DNA of 64,000 nucleotides from Aspidiotus rigidus (GCA_035079385.1 JAVHKY010000074.1:1488001-1552000), one strand, 5' to 3'; positions 23,281-36,168 are shown, numbered from the stretch's first letter. Numbers and translations are program-made. The notes: a model not told the origin generated them from the letters alone.

Positions 23281-24960
23281 GCTTCTTTCGACAGTGGTCC
23301 CAGTCAATAAAACCGTGAGTTTTTCTAAGAGTAGTCCTCTCTAATTGATGACGTCATTGATGAAATGTCTCTCAATTTGATGACGTCATAGGAACAAAAT
23401 TGTGATAGTTTTTCGGGACAATCTTTTCAAGAGTAGTCCCAGTCAATGAAACCGTGAAATTTTTTCCACGAGTAGTCCTATCCAATTAATGACGTCGTTG
23501 ATGAAGTGTCTTTCAAAATGAAAACTTTATTGATGACGTCATCGTGATAGTTTTAACGGGGCAATTTTTTTAAGAGTAGTCCTATCCAATTGATGACGTC
23601 ATTAATGAAGTATCTTTCAAATTGATGACGTCATAGCAACAAAATTTACGGGACCATTTTTTTAAGAATAGTCCCAGTCAAGAAAACTGTGACAGATTTT
23701 CCAAGACAGAGTAATCCTATCCAATTGATGACGTCATTGATGAAATGTCTCAATTTGATGACGTCATAGGAACAAAATTGTGACAGTTTATCGGGACAAT
23801 CTTTTCGAGAGTAGTCCCAGTCAATGAAACCATGGCAGTTTTTCCAAGAGTAGTCCTAGGAATCCAATTGATGACGTCGTTGATCAAGTGTCTTCCAAAA
23901 TGAAAACTTCATTGATGACGTCATCGTGATGGTTTTAACGGGGCAATTTTTTTAAGAGTAGTCCTATCCAATTGATGATATCATAGCAACAAAATTGTGA
24001 CATTTTTACGGGACCATTTTTTTAAGAATAGTCCCAGTAAAGAAAACTGTAACAGTTTTTCCAAGACAGAATAATCCTATCAAATTAATGACGTCATTGA
24101 TGAAATGTCTCAATTTGATGACGTTATAGGAACAAAATTGTGACAGTTTATCGGGACAATCTTTTCGAGAGTAGTCCCAGTCAATGAAAACATGGCAGTT
24201 TTTCCAAGAGTAGTCCTAGGAATCCAATTGATGACGTCGTCGATCAAGTGTCTTTCAAAATGAAAACTTCATTGATGACGTCATCGTGATGGTTTTAACG
24301 GGGCAATTTTTTTAAGAGTAGTTCTATCCAATTGATGATATCATATAGCAACAAAATTGTGACATTTTTACGGGACCATTTTTTTAAGAATAGTCCCAGT
24401 CAAGAAAACTGTGACAGTTTTTCCAAGACAGAGTAATCCTATCCAATTAATGACGTCATTGATGAAATGTCTCTCAATTTGATGACGTTATAGGAACAAA
24501 ATCGTGACAGATTTTCGGGACAATCTTTTCGAGAGTAGTCCCAGTCAATGAAACCATGGCAGTTTTTCCAAGAGTAGTCCTAGGAATCCAATTGATGACG
24601 TCGTTGATCAAGTTTCTATCAAATTCAAAACCTGATTGATGACGTCATACTAAAAAAATCGTGACAGTTTTACGGGACAATTTTTTTTATAGTAGTTCCA
24701 GGCAATAAAACCGTGAAAGTTTTCCAAGTGAAGTCCTATTCAATTGATGACGTCATTGATGAAGTGTCTTTCAAACTGATGGTGTCATAGCAACAAAATC
24801 ATGACAGTTTCTTGTGACAGTCTTTTCAAGAGTTGCACCAGTCGATAAAATTTGACGGTTCTTATAAAATTAAGTAGTTACATACAATTGATGACGTCAT
24901 TGTAAAAAAATCCCGACAGTTTTTCAAATTTCCACAGGTTTCTTAATTAGGGCAAAGTCA
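23281..24960 (-). repeat. TGACGTCA-family satellite, array C, about 360-bp higher-order unit
   Basis: This is the reverse complement of the array B family: 'gtcccagtcaa' is the inverse of 'ttgactgggac', and 'gtgacagttttt' of 'aaaaactgtcac'. The marker 'cttttcgagagtagtcccag' begins at about 23423 (variant), 23801, 24161 and 24524, spacings of 378, 360 and 363 bp, or about three basic units. I count about 14 exact TGACGTCA palindromes, usually within 'ttgatgacgtcat'. It decays after 24.8 kb into unrelated sequence and then GTCGA-rich DNA. Confidence 0.92.
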
Positions 24961-25059
24961 TAGATGACGCTAGAGTACAAGATCAAGAAGGTTTATTCCG
25001 CGATTTTTCCAGAGGTAGTCCCGGATAAACAATCCTCATAGTTTTTCGTGACAAAATGG

Positions 25060-25560
25060 AGTCGACAAGAGTTGACTTAAGTTCAACGTCGGTGTACGTT
25101 GACTGGTCGATTCAAAATTGTCCATCTTACATTTCTAGAGCACTGGATATCTACATTTATTCGACATCGATTAGTATCTGATTTGAAGAGTTCATCAAGC
25201 ATTTATACAGGTTGACTCAAAATCGACTACAAACTGACGCGGCTAATCGATCGTTTCGATATCATATCGACGTCAACGTACAGTCGATTTTGAATAAGAA
25301 TTGAGGATTTCGACGTTAGTTTGAGATCGGTTCAAAATCGACCTGATGCACACAACAGAAGAACCGTTGGTCGATGCGATAGAGTAGTTGATGAAAAATT
25401 CGGACAGGTTGTCTCGAAACCGACTTGAAATCAATGAAGAAAATGAGTTGAAAATAAGTTGAAATTGAGTCAAATCGACTCCATATCATTATCGACATTA
25501 TCCTACTTTCGTTTCTGATAATAAAATCGACGCAATTTCGACCAAGATTTTGAAATACCG
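25060..25560. repeat. Diverged GTCGA-rich satellite segment
   Basis: Frequent 'aaatcgac', 'gtcgatt' and 'gttgac' words resemble the larger array at 46.97-48.43 kb, but without clear periodicity. It directly follows satellite C. Frames in it are chance. Confidence 0.55.
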
Positions 25561-28500
25561 GAAGTAACTTTTGAATCGATTTTGTATTTAGGAATCTACG
25601 TCAAATCGGAGGTCATTATGAATGAAGTACATAATTGATACTTGAAATTCTTTGTATCATTCGTCAAAGTTCTTTCATGAATTCTAGGTGATATGACATC
25701 ATTAGAGACCTTTCTTTTTCTTTATTCCTTGAAAATATCCAAAGTGCATTCCAGTTACAAAACCGTGGGGCTTTTCCATCAACTGTTGGCTCATCTAGTC
25801 GCATAGCCAGCCGTCCTGTCTGGAAGCAACGAAGTCATTAATGAACCACATTATGTGTTGAGAAGTATCGACATTCAGGATACGTGCTTTCTACTCACGA
25901 TTACTTCAAATCGAGAAGGAAGAAACAACTCTCAATTTTTAAGAATAAAAATTTCAATAATCCTACCTCTTAAGAATTTCGAAACGTTCAATTCATTCGT
26001 TTTAAATTTCAAAGGAGGCTAATTGTTTCGTAAGGTGACAGCCGTTTTTTTTTTTAGTAGGTATTTTATATTCTTGTTTTTTCTCAAACCGGCGAATTTT
26101 TCATCCAATTTGTTTATGTAACTCATTTCCCAGGTTATGACGATAAGAAACGAGATTAAATGTTGGAAATTAGTATGACTCTTTTTTTCTGTTCTGTCGT
26201 ACATAATTATCCGAAATGGTTAAGGGGAGGGGGCGCCTACCATACCTAGTCAAATAAATTGAGGCGAACGGAACGAGGGAAAGGTGTCTGTATGGACTAT
26301 ATTATCGACCATAAGACGGTCGATTTATAAACTGTACACTAGACAGCCTAGTATTGCCGATGATGTAATGCAACATCAAGTAAAAGCTGTTTTTCGAGGA
26401 AAGAGAGGACGTCGAAAATGATTGTCGACGTGAAGTACGCCGAAATTGCAAATTGCCGAGTACGACACGTCAAGGTGTATACGGTACGTATGTTCTGAAT
26501 TACGGGTTAATGGTTATTTATAAGACGGGTTCAGTGATGCATTAAAATTCTGCAATGGTGAAAGGCGTTGTCCGGTAAATAACGCAGGGGTTCGTAAAGC
26601 TTGTTTTTAGCATTGCGAGAGATTGAACTTGGCGAATAAGAGGTTGCGCGTAGAGAAAATTTATCGTGAAATTTCTAATTATTATCGTCGAGAGGAAGGG
26701 AGGGGAGGACGTAGGTATAGATGACGGATGAGAATAAGAATGAATGAATGGATTCGCGAACGCTACTTAGATCCAGTCGTACGTGGAAAAGATTGTGGTC
26801 TTTCTACTTATAGCTGAACATGGAAAAGATCATGATATTTCTACTTCATGGAATTCGCGTATGTATCTTCGATGCGATTTTCTAGGTAAATATTCAGATA
26901 GATGACAGCGTACGCATGTGTGCGAGATGAAGAAGCAGCTTTTCTCATCGGTTCCCCAGTCTATACGTGTGCACAATACACAAACGTAATTACGATATCT
27001 TAGGAATTTGGGTTACTAATCAGTCGCCGTAGAGTTTTTTGTTGGCTCGACGCGGTAGGAGAGCGTAGAAATTATTCATCCACAATACCTACGAGCGACT
27101 AGAGTATAGATAATATTCGATTATGTAGCTATTTTTCTACAATTATAGAGAATCTTTTGCATATATGATATTATATTCTCGATGCAATTGATGGCTCGAC
27201 GAAGTAGAATAAGACCATCGTGAACGGAAATGTATCCGTTTCATTCATTTATAACGTACACTGGAGGCCGTTAACGCACGCAATTAATATTTCACCGTGC
27301 GGTATGTAGCGTTTAATACTTTATTTCCTGAAAGTTTTTCAACTATATACACGTATATCGTACATTTATTATGTACACAAAGTAATGGTCGTTTATGAAA
27401 CGTTTATTGCGTTCAAAGAATTGGTGTGCTCCTTGAAAACTCGCTCTTATAGCTCACTCCCAGCCTACTGCCAGTGAAAACGTTGCACTTCTCAACAGAA
27501 CATGAATGAGAACTATTTGTCTAAGATCACACTCATGCAGCGAGCTTTCTTGCACCTTATGTGGAGACGATCGCGTGAAGAAGGTTTGAAAATTAGGATG
27601 AATCCAGAAGGAGAAAACTTCCGTCGTGGACCTACGAATCGAATTGAAGAACCAGTAAGCGACAATTGTCGCACCAAACGTTCAAGCTACGGTTTGGTTT
27701 GGTACCGAATGTGAGCTCTCGATGGCCAATATCAATGGCCATAGAGAACTCCTTTTGTTGCAGGGAAAAGAATGTCCGACGTGACAGACAGCAAACTAAG
27801 GATACTGTTGTGTGACGGTTACACAATGCGTCCAAGACTTCCAACATGAAAGATTGATAGTATTGGACGCACCGTGTAATCCTGGATTCAAAGCAAAAGC
27901 ATAATGGTCACATTTATTCTCGAGAGTTCTCCCGTGTGTCGTAGAAAAATGCATATACCATGAACTGAATGAAAGCTCTTTGGATTCAGACAATTGAAAG
28001 ATGACTGACATCGAGAAGTAACTAATCGGTGGCGTAAAGCCGTGAACAATTTATATATTATGATTCATAGGTGATGGTCGTTGTGGAACAAAAATCGTGA
28101 GTTTTGGTAAGAAGCAAATTCATGTTTCTTCCATCCATATACAACGTCTTTATGATAGAGTTGACGCTCTCGGAGCACTGGTAAGGCCAAGGAAAGAAGA
28201 TTTCAGTACGTGTTTGAAATATTCATTAAGCTGTTTACTTTTCCATCACACTGTAACGGCCCTAAATGAACAAAGAAAAGATTTAACAGAAAATCATGTG
28301 TCCTCCTCAAGCAAAAATACTCAAACTTTGAGTGAGCTTAGTTGTTGAATGATTCATCAAACCTTTGTTTAGTGCACTTTGACGATTTATGGGCTGCCTT
28401 CCCTAGGTTTCGCAGCATATACTATGAGTTGCCTCCGTTTTTCGAGTGCTTACTCAGCATTTTTAGTAATTTCAAATTCCGACGATGAAGCATGTTGATC

Positions 28501-29434
28501 GTCGATCCCTTCTTGAATCCTTCTTTTCCCCGGGAAAATTTCTTCTGCACCTCTTCCTCACCTCTCTTCATTTCGTGGAAACCTTCCTTCATGTTTTTTC
28601 AATTCACCCTTTTTCCTAACCACTCTCTGGCCTGTATCCATCTAATGAATAATATGGATTTTTGGTGTATTTTTGGAAATAAGGTATGTGAAAGATTCAA
28701 CTTTTCATTCCAATATATCATCTAGTGTAAGAGTCTCGCTCCATCTCTAGCCAGCCGCCGACATGAGACGCAGCCCGCAAAGACTAGTTCGATGAATAGA
28801 ACGTAGTCTTCAAAAGTACGCGGCATCGTACGTTAAAGGAAGAGAGGTACACAGACGCGTTGATCCTGAATCAAAACGTGGAATGTGTGAAGGCGTTGCT
28901 GATTTTATCGATTTTGATGAATCTGTAGGCGCTATGAAATCAGCTCCTCGATTTTATTGTACAACCTCTATGAATCCTCCGAGTGAAATAAGTCCGAACG
29001 ACTAAAATAGTCCGAACCCTGGATCAGATCCTTCAACGTATGCCGAACTCATACAACTTTACATCAATAGCGAGAGGAAAAATTCAAGCCTCCAAGATCA
29101 ACTGCCAAAAAAAAATGACCAAATACCAACGTTCCAGAAATAGAAAAACATCTTCTCAAAAAAGCACTCGTACAAGCCGGAATGTATAAAAATTTTGTGG
29201 ATCGAAACCAAGACTGGGAAAACCTTTTTATGCTGCTACGCGAAAAAGAATTAATGAAATTCTGTCTAGCGATCCAGTTATGGATCGCAGTTAGCAAGCG
29301 ATTGGGGAGCATTTTGGAACGTGTTTGACCTTCTAATCGTAATTTGAAAAGAAAAAAACTTACAATTATTTTTTTAGTCCTGAATTATGTGTGGGATAAA
29401 CCTTGCAGAATACTTCCCAGTGGCTACACTGCAT
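25561..29434. other. Non-genic DNA, no supported gene
   Basis: Nothing firm is recognised over nearly 4 kb. 25685-25700 has a lone 'tgacatcatta' resembling the satellite family. Frames at 27502-27714 and 28097-28348 (+) and the discontinuous frames at 29040-29325 have somewhat protein-like composition and may be decayed transposon coding sequence, but I could not name a family. Confidence 0.45.
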
Positions 29435-29579
29435 CATTGGTGGAAATAGACCTGAGATTTCGGGGGGGCTGCCTGTGGCCCCATGAAATAAATTTTCCGC
29501 ACACAAAGTTTGATTTTTACCCTGTCTTTCAAAAATTAGGGGGGCGGCGCGCTTAGCCCCCCCCCCATTTCCGCCAGTG
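29435..29579. mobile_element. Short hAT-like non-autonomous element (MITE), 145 bp
   Basis: The ends are CATTGGTGGAAAT and ATTTCCGCCAGTG, imperfect inverted repeats of the CAGTGGCGGA-type ends common to hAT-derived miniature elements, with G-runs and C-runs just inside. It is flanked by 'actgcat' at 29428-29434 and 29580-29586, a 7-bp match (hAT normally gives 8 bp; the eighth base may have mutated). It has no coding capacity. Confidence 0.6.
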
Positions 29580-29929
29580 ACTGCATTGATTGTTTTGTTT
29601 CTAAAATTGTTTTTTTCGGTAATAATAACATAGGATTAACGTTTTGATTGAATTTATGATAAAAATAAAAGCAAATTTGATGTTTACGTTTTTACCTTTT
29701 CCTGCAGATTATTATTATTGAAAATTTTGTGTTTGTTCAACGTGATGCCAAAATGTAACTAAATAATAATTTTTAACGATCGAAAAAAAAAAGGAAAACA
29801 AAAAAATATTTGTTACGCGTCTAACAAACTAGTTTGATAATCGTCTGTTTCTGGACCGAATATCGAAGGTTCTTCAGCATTAAGCTACATGGAACGCTAT
29901 CTACGTTCATATCCCCGAATGGTTGGCTG

Positions 29930-30910
29930 TGACCCGCTGGATCGAGTCGGCCGGATTAAGCTTGGCAGTTGACCAAACGGACGCCATTGTTTCCACGACC
30001 CGTCGAAAGTTTAATGAACCCACCTTTCCCCTGCAAGTGTGATACAGAGACTAAGAAGATACTGAAGTGCCTGAGGCTCTGTTTCAACAGCAAGCTCAGC
30101 TCCCGCCACCATTTTATTCAAGTTTCAAGGGTGGTGACACGTTTGTACCACCTAAAGTCGAATCAAGGAGGACCAAGAGAAGCTATAAGAAGACTATACA
30201 CGAGCGTAGCAATGCCAGTCGTGGAGTCACAGTGTAGGCCGATTTTACAAAGATTGAGTACAAAAGAAGAGAAATGGAAAGTTGCGCTTAGGTGTCTTAG
30301 TGCCTACCGCACAGTGTCGATGGACGCTTTTTACGTATTAGGATGGACACCGCCAATTGATCTGCTAGCAGACGAACGAGCGAGGCAAAGAAGAAGACAA
30401 GGACTTGCGCGTTGAGCAGGAGGTCAGGCGCTCCTTGCTTGCTAACTGGAAAGAGCGACTCGCCCAGACAGGGAAGGACGATTAGGTCCGAGTGCTAATA
30501 CATGATCTTGACAAGTGGATGGAACGAGACCATGACCAGCAGAAATTTCATCGGCCGTGGGTGTTTCAACAAGAGGGGAAAATAGAACAACATCGTATTC
30601 ACACTGCGGACAGGAGCGTGGGATGATGGACAACAGCAGACCTGAGCGGGGTAAGAGAAAACGGTCTTCCTTTGAGATCGAGAAAGATGAAAAACTCACC
30701 CTAAATAATCTGGTTCCATGCATTGCCACTAAGGTAATGAAGAAGAAGCGCGACAGATGTAGAAGCACGTTATGGTCTCTCACATTGTTATATCATCCAA
30801 TGGGGCGCTCAGGAGAGAGCACCAACAAAAAAAGAAAGAAAATGGCAAGAACAAAACAAACGCCAAACAAAGACGAAGAAGAGCAGGAGAAAGAAACACC
30901 CACCTGAGAA
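29930..30910 (+). pseudogene. R1-like non-LTR retrotransposon ORF2 remnant
   Basis: Non-LTR ORF2 proteins make cDNA at a nicked target. 'WIESAGLSLAVDQTDAIV' (from 29941) resembles the segment 'W....GL.LA..KTE.V' after the RT catalytic box. A shift then leads to the frame ending at 30415, with 'KCLRLCFNSKLSSRHHFI', 'GGPREAIRRLYTSVAMPV', 'KWKVALRCLSAYRTVSMD' and 'VLGWTPPIDLLADERA', the end of an R1/I-type RT and its connector. A further shift gives 'LTLNNLVPCIATKVMKKK' at 30557-30907, like the C-terminal tail. It is truncated at the 5' side and frameshifted, hence dead. Assignment to R1 rather than another I-group clade is by eye. Confidence 0.75.
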
Positions 30911-33900
30911 GCCAGAGTCGCGAAGCACTGCTGGTAAGCTCCTAGTGAGCTCCAAGTGGTGGCTGGAAACTCTGGTGGAGGAGTAGATACGCACGTTTCC
31001 ATGGCACAGGACTGCCTGAATTCCAGGGAGAAGGCTGAGCGCTCCTGCGGTCAATAGGGACACTCCTGTAGTGGTCTCATTGACGGACATCGCGCAGTGC
31101 GCGGACCTCAAGGAGAAAATGGAACAGGGCCACTCTCGATCCGAGCCCTCCGGATTACCAACGCAATGCCCTAGACGCCTAGAGGATGGATACCTGTGCC
31201 GGAGGTGCGGTTTGTGGGGGATGCACGCTCATACGCCCCCCCATTTCAAAGGTAATCCCCAAGTGATTGTATGTGAGTAAGATATCATGAAACATACGTG
31301 TTGTTTTCTTAGGATTTGCTTTCATCGTTTATTGCCTCGTTGAAGAGTGATCTGAATCTTCAACTTTACCTTTTCTGACTTACGGTAATTTCGAATTATT
31401 CGAACTACGAGTATGTAAAGAAATCATCATCAATTGTTCAGTTTGATTATGCGAATTTCGAGTTCGTTAATTCAACTCCCTGGAGTGAACTTTTTAGAAT
31501 CAAATGCCCTCTAAATGTCTACAACCGTCATCTGCGGAAGAGATTTCATGAATAGTTGGATTGTTTTGTCTAAAAAGATAGGAGAAAAATAAAAAAAAAA
31601 GGAATTCAATTTAGCTTCGGGAAAAAATCATGAATAGTAATAAGATCGAAAAGTAACGTAATAGTAATGACCTTTAATGATAACGTTGTCTTCGACTATA
31701 AAGTAAAAATGGGCCTACGATTAGTGAGTGTCAATAATTACGGTGAATCCACTTTTCTTTTTTTTTTCCAAAATTGCTCTCCTTCAGCACCGGATCGGGT
31801 GGTTCGAATTTTAATCAGTTTTCAAATTTCAACTTGTATAGGTATATGTCTTCAAAGAGAAGTCGGATCTTGTCGAAATTTATGGCCAATACTCCCAGAT
31901 TAAAACACCGAATACGAACCGATTTTAGACTTCACCGGATTCTTATTCTCTTCTATACCGGCGATGCGGAAAACAATTCTATTATTATTCCGTCTGTATA
32001 TAAAATGAATGGTGCAGGTTTCTATTATCGAATCCAGTTTTCTAACAAAAAATAAAAATAAATAAATATAAGTCTGTCGATAATGTAATCGAATAAATTT
32101 TCGGATGGGACGAAAACAAGCGGAAAAGAGATACAACAACAACTGTTTAAACAGTGTTTAATTACGAAATTAGCGATCCTTTCGAACTGTTTTTCCTCGT
32201 TTCCAAACACGCTTTATTGATCATAGAAACTGATATAATTTTCACGCAGCAGTGTTTCTGGTATTGCCCTCTTTTTCAAAGATACATTTCTCGTGAGCCT
32301 GTCTGTACATTATTTTGTTTATTAAACTTTTTTTCGCTTTCGCTTGTTATACGAGTATACGATGTACGCGCTATAGCTCTAGAAGGAGGAAAAGCGCGCT
32401 TAAATGCTTTCAATCTGTCATATCCTGCAATGGTGACTATACGTCAATAAATTGGTTGTGGCGGATGGTAATTTGTAGTTAATAATTTTTAATTTATATC
32501 GGACGGGCGTTTTCGTAGTGGCGACACATTCTGCTGGCAGCGGAGTGTATCTAATCTTTAACGCTTCGATAAATTTTTCCTCTTAAAATTTCTATCTATT
32601 TGGAAATCGTATGCAATAAATGTCGCATTGTTTGTGCGACATAGTGTTTGTGCTCTGTTACGTGGGCCCGAATCTGTCGAAATTATCACGTCGACGCTTC
32701 TAGCGTTTCGACTGCTCTTTTCCTCGTATCGGAGTCTATTTTCAGTCGAGACAATTCCTTGACGAGAATATTCTAAGGGATGAACATTTTCTTCCAACTC
32801 GTTTGTTGAACGATGACGTCGCGGGTATGTTTTGTCAAAAATGACTAAAGATTGCGACGCAACGGCTAAATTTCTCTTACTAGAAAACAAATGGATACCA
32901 AACACAATGTCATCTATATCATCTTTCCAGACTTCGTTTTCGAATTGTTTCAATAATTTCGGTCGATACCATCTGTATTCCTGTCAAGTTTTCCATAATT
33001 TCTTAGTTGTATAATTATAAAAGACAAAAAACACCGAGACAAATGCCTCAATTTCACGATGTTATCGTTAGCGTAAATCTTTATAGAGCTGAAATGATTA
33101 TGTGAATGTTCAGAGCCGTCGGATATTCTTTTTTTTTTTTTTTTTTTTTCTTTCTTTCTTCGGCGATGTCTGGCATTTATCTTCGCCATTTCTGTAATCA
33201 AGTTTGGTTCTTTTCTTTGAATAACGGTGAGGCTCTCTAATAGTAAATGCAAGAGAGTAATAGTAGAAAGACTCGATTATACTCCGAGTTGACAAGTTTT
33301 CTCATTAGCAGTGTCTGGTAGTCTGCTTCATAAATAAAATTTACAAACAATTTTTGTTCACATTATATAGATATAGAGAAGCTCGTCTGCTGGCGTGTTA
33401 TGCGTATATCGAGATATTAAAACTGCACGGGTGCACGCTGTACATATTTTATGAAATTTGAAGTCAGGAAATTTCCACATTCGAGTAGATTTTTGTTTTA
33501 CGAAACACGTGTGGAGTTGAATTGGTAAAAATCAGAGTAACTATTGTCCCGGGTTATTATAAGCGTCTGCCAGCATCATGTTCGACCTACATATAATTTT
33601 CTCTAGTCATTTTTGACGGCGAATTTGGGAATGATCTTAATGAGCGTCCTCAACGAATTTGTGGTTATGACGCAAATAAAAAGTTTGTCGTCTCACTATA
33701 GAGCATGTTGATGGTATCTCGGTTTGTCATTTTCGTACATGGCGGAGTACAGCAGTCCTGAGCCGTTGCGATTGTAATAATACAGCATACTTATAAATGT
33801 ACGAGTATCAGCAGACCTCATTCATGACTGAAAAGTGCTTGATTTGGGTATGTAACAATTATGGGTTAGATGATCCTCTTCACCTTTTTTGGAGAAACCC

Positions 33901-34080
33901 GAGATTCGAGTCTTGTTCTCATTTTTTTTCTAGCAGATAGAAAATCCTTCATTGCACCGCTGAAAGTGACGAATAAAATTTTCTCCTTTCATGTCAAGAA
34001 AAGCATCATCTTGCTATGAGTAATTGATGGAGACAGTTTGTCTTAACCGAAATCTGACGAACTCCAATTTTATGCCAATC
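30911..34080. other. Non-genic DNA; possible LINE 3' tail at the left
   Basis: 30911-31280 may be the 3' part of the LINE relic. A frame at 31071-31280 carries 'YLCRRCGLWGMH', faintly zinc-finger-like, not assignable. Beyond it nothing is recognised. A poly(T)/(TTTC) tract lies at 33128-33160. The 131-codon minus frame at 32558-32953 has no family resemblance and is left out as a gene. Confidence 0.45.
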
Positions 34081-34280
34081 AACCTCAAGTACGACTGGTT
34101 GTTTCGACCGAAAATAGACCAAGACTCAGAATCGATGTCGATATTATGGAATGAATTCCGTTTAATTTCGACCGCAAATCGACCTAGATAGTGAGAATTT
34201 GACTCAAAAATTTCGTTGTATAGACTAAATACTCATCTCACACCCTCTGTATGGCCATGGTCACTGATGACGTCATACTA
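34080..34280. repeat. Small diverged copy of GTCGA- and TGACGTCA-type repeats
   Basis: 'gaccgaaaatagacc', 'aatcgatgtcgat' and 'tttcgaccgcaaatcgacc' resemble the GTCGA satellite. They are followed within 100 bp by 'actgatgacgtcatac', the TGACGTCA-family core. It is a third place where the two satellite types adjoin. Confidence 0.5.
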
Positions 34281-36101
34281 CACACCGAATAAACTTTTTT
34301 CATGTTCCTTGTGATGTAGACGGTCAAACTACCCACATAACGACCAGGGATTTGAAATTATCTCCAATCTGCGAGAGCCAGATCAGCCAAAGAGGCGTAA
34401 CCCATCATTCTCATTCGGTAGGAGAAATTTAAACAAAACTGATCAAAAGAGGTTGACTCTATTCGAAAGTACGAATAGGATATGAATAAACTATACGTAG
34501 ATCGGATAGGTTGAGGGGGGGGGGAGGAGACAAAGGCTCACTCCTACCAATGAAAGAGGTAGATCCCTCTCAGCGGTCACTCCCACACCAGCTAGCTCAG
34601 ATGGCGGTAGAACGTGATGGGACTCTTAAACGGAGGGAGTGGACTCTCCATAGGAAAACGCATACGGTCGTCGACTCTGGAAATTTGGCTTACACAAGTA
34701 TCAAAAAGATATAGAAATAACTGAATGGAAAACCAGACTCTTCGTTACGATAGACCAACTTCTCATCTACACTAACGGTGACCTAAAAGGGGCGGTTCGG
34801 ACTACCTCTGAACTGACTGATCAGGTCAGGAGACCAACTGAATAAGAAGGCTAAAGCAATCAAATAATAAACAAATTTAGGTAGCCGAAAAACGAAAAAC
34901 TATTGTAAATGAGACTGTGCACTATTCCCTATATGATCCACAGGTAGTTGCCAAGCTGACAGAGCAGAAACACCCACCCGATATACGAATACTAAGAGGG
35001 AGGGGAGATGTCGGCGACGCATGATACACGCCTCTCAGGGGAAGAAATTTACCACCTATCGAAAAGGAACTCACGGCCGAAGCTCTCATCTGACGTCGAA
35101 GGTCTGTCTAGAAATAACCGATGAAATCAAGGTGTTGAAAGATACTCGATAATATAATCAATATGACCACAAAAAGGATACATAAAATGTACGATACCGT
35201 TATTCCATATTTCGAGACATTTAGGTAATGGTCCTCCACGACGACGAACAGGTGTAGCTTCCAAAGAGTTCGGATGTAGTCTTCAATTTCGATGGTGGGC
35301 GGAGTCGCAAACAATAAATATCGTCTGGCCGGAAGGTAGATTAGACTCAAGGAGATATCCCATAACCCTCAGTCTGCTCGCAGGGATCGCATTACATCCT
35401 GTATGGGCTACACTTTACGCGGAAGCGGCTCTGTTTTATACTCGACTCTTTGCCATATCACCGGATCTGGACTGCCTTTTCCGGTAGATTTATCGATGGT
35501 TTGAATAAACTTCTCTACTTTCGGGTGACTGGGAGGAGAGAGGAGTCTCGCTGGATATGGAGTTGAATAACTGTCGCACTTAGGCTGTCCCTCTAAGTGG
35601 GTAATGCACCACACATCACGAAATGTATTATCGCATCCCGGCTATCTCGCGAAAAAAGGGGCAGACGCAAAGAATTATCGCACCGCGGGACCGAACAGAG
35701 TTACACGTGACTACGAACCAATTTTCGTAGGAGCACACGCTTTTCGCACCAAAACGCTGGGAGTAACTGACTTCAGAAACCGCGAGAAAGCTCGGCGTCG
35801 GTACCGAAGGACAGTCGGGCGCGTATCGCTGCGTCTCCTATCACCGAAACGGAAGGAAATCGGACGAATCAGATCTATCGAGCAACATCACACCACTCGA
35901 TAAATCAGGGAGAGAGAAAAATTCATAGCCGATAAAAATACCGACCATGTAGGACAGGATAAAAGTAGAAAACTCAGATAATCTCTCGCGCTATCGAGCG
36001 AACTCGAATAGACGGAGTAGGAAAAGACAGAAAGGAAGGAGGAGAGGAATAAATTCGAATAGAAAGTAACGGTACTCGTTTCGTAGGTAAGAGAAACAAA
36101 C

Positions 36102-36102
<1 letters not shown>
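34281..36102. other. Non-genic DNA, unassigned frames
   Basis: Several frames of 65-100 codons occur (34511-34714 +, 35408-35614 -, 35604-35903 +). The last two overlap on opposite strands and are rich in charged residues, possibly transposon-derived, but I recognise no catalytic motif. GC content around 35.4-35.9 kb is higher than in the neighbouring DNA. Confidence 0.4.

Positions 36103-36166
<64 letters not shown>
36103..36166. repeat. (AC)32 microsatellite
   Basis: Uninterrupted AC dinucleotide run of 64 bp. The Cys-Val 'proteins' read from the minus strand here are artefacts of it. It lies about 60 bp before satellite D begins. Confidence 0.98.

Positions 36167-36168
<2 letters not shown>

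Noticed and set aside
27502..29325. Pogo/Tigger-like or other DDE transposase remnant
   Set aside because: A phrase 'VLDAPCNPGF' in 27.85 kb suggested it, but no catalytic Asp/Glu spacing or helix-turn-helix motif could be read in any frame.
31071..31280. Zinc-knuckle (gag-type) domain in 'YLCRRCGLWGMH'
   Set aside because: The CCHC spacing is not met, and it lies after the LINE ORF2 C-terminus rather than before it.
32558..32953. 131-codon open frame on the minus strand as a gene
   Set aside because: No recognisable domain, no sign of exon structure, no neighbouring coding sequence; a frame of this length can occur by chance.
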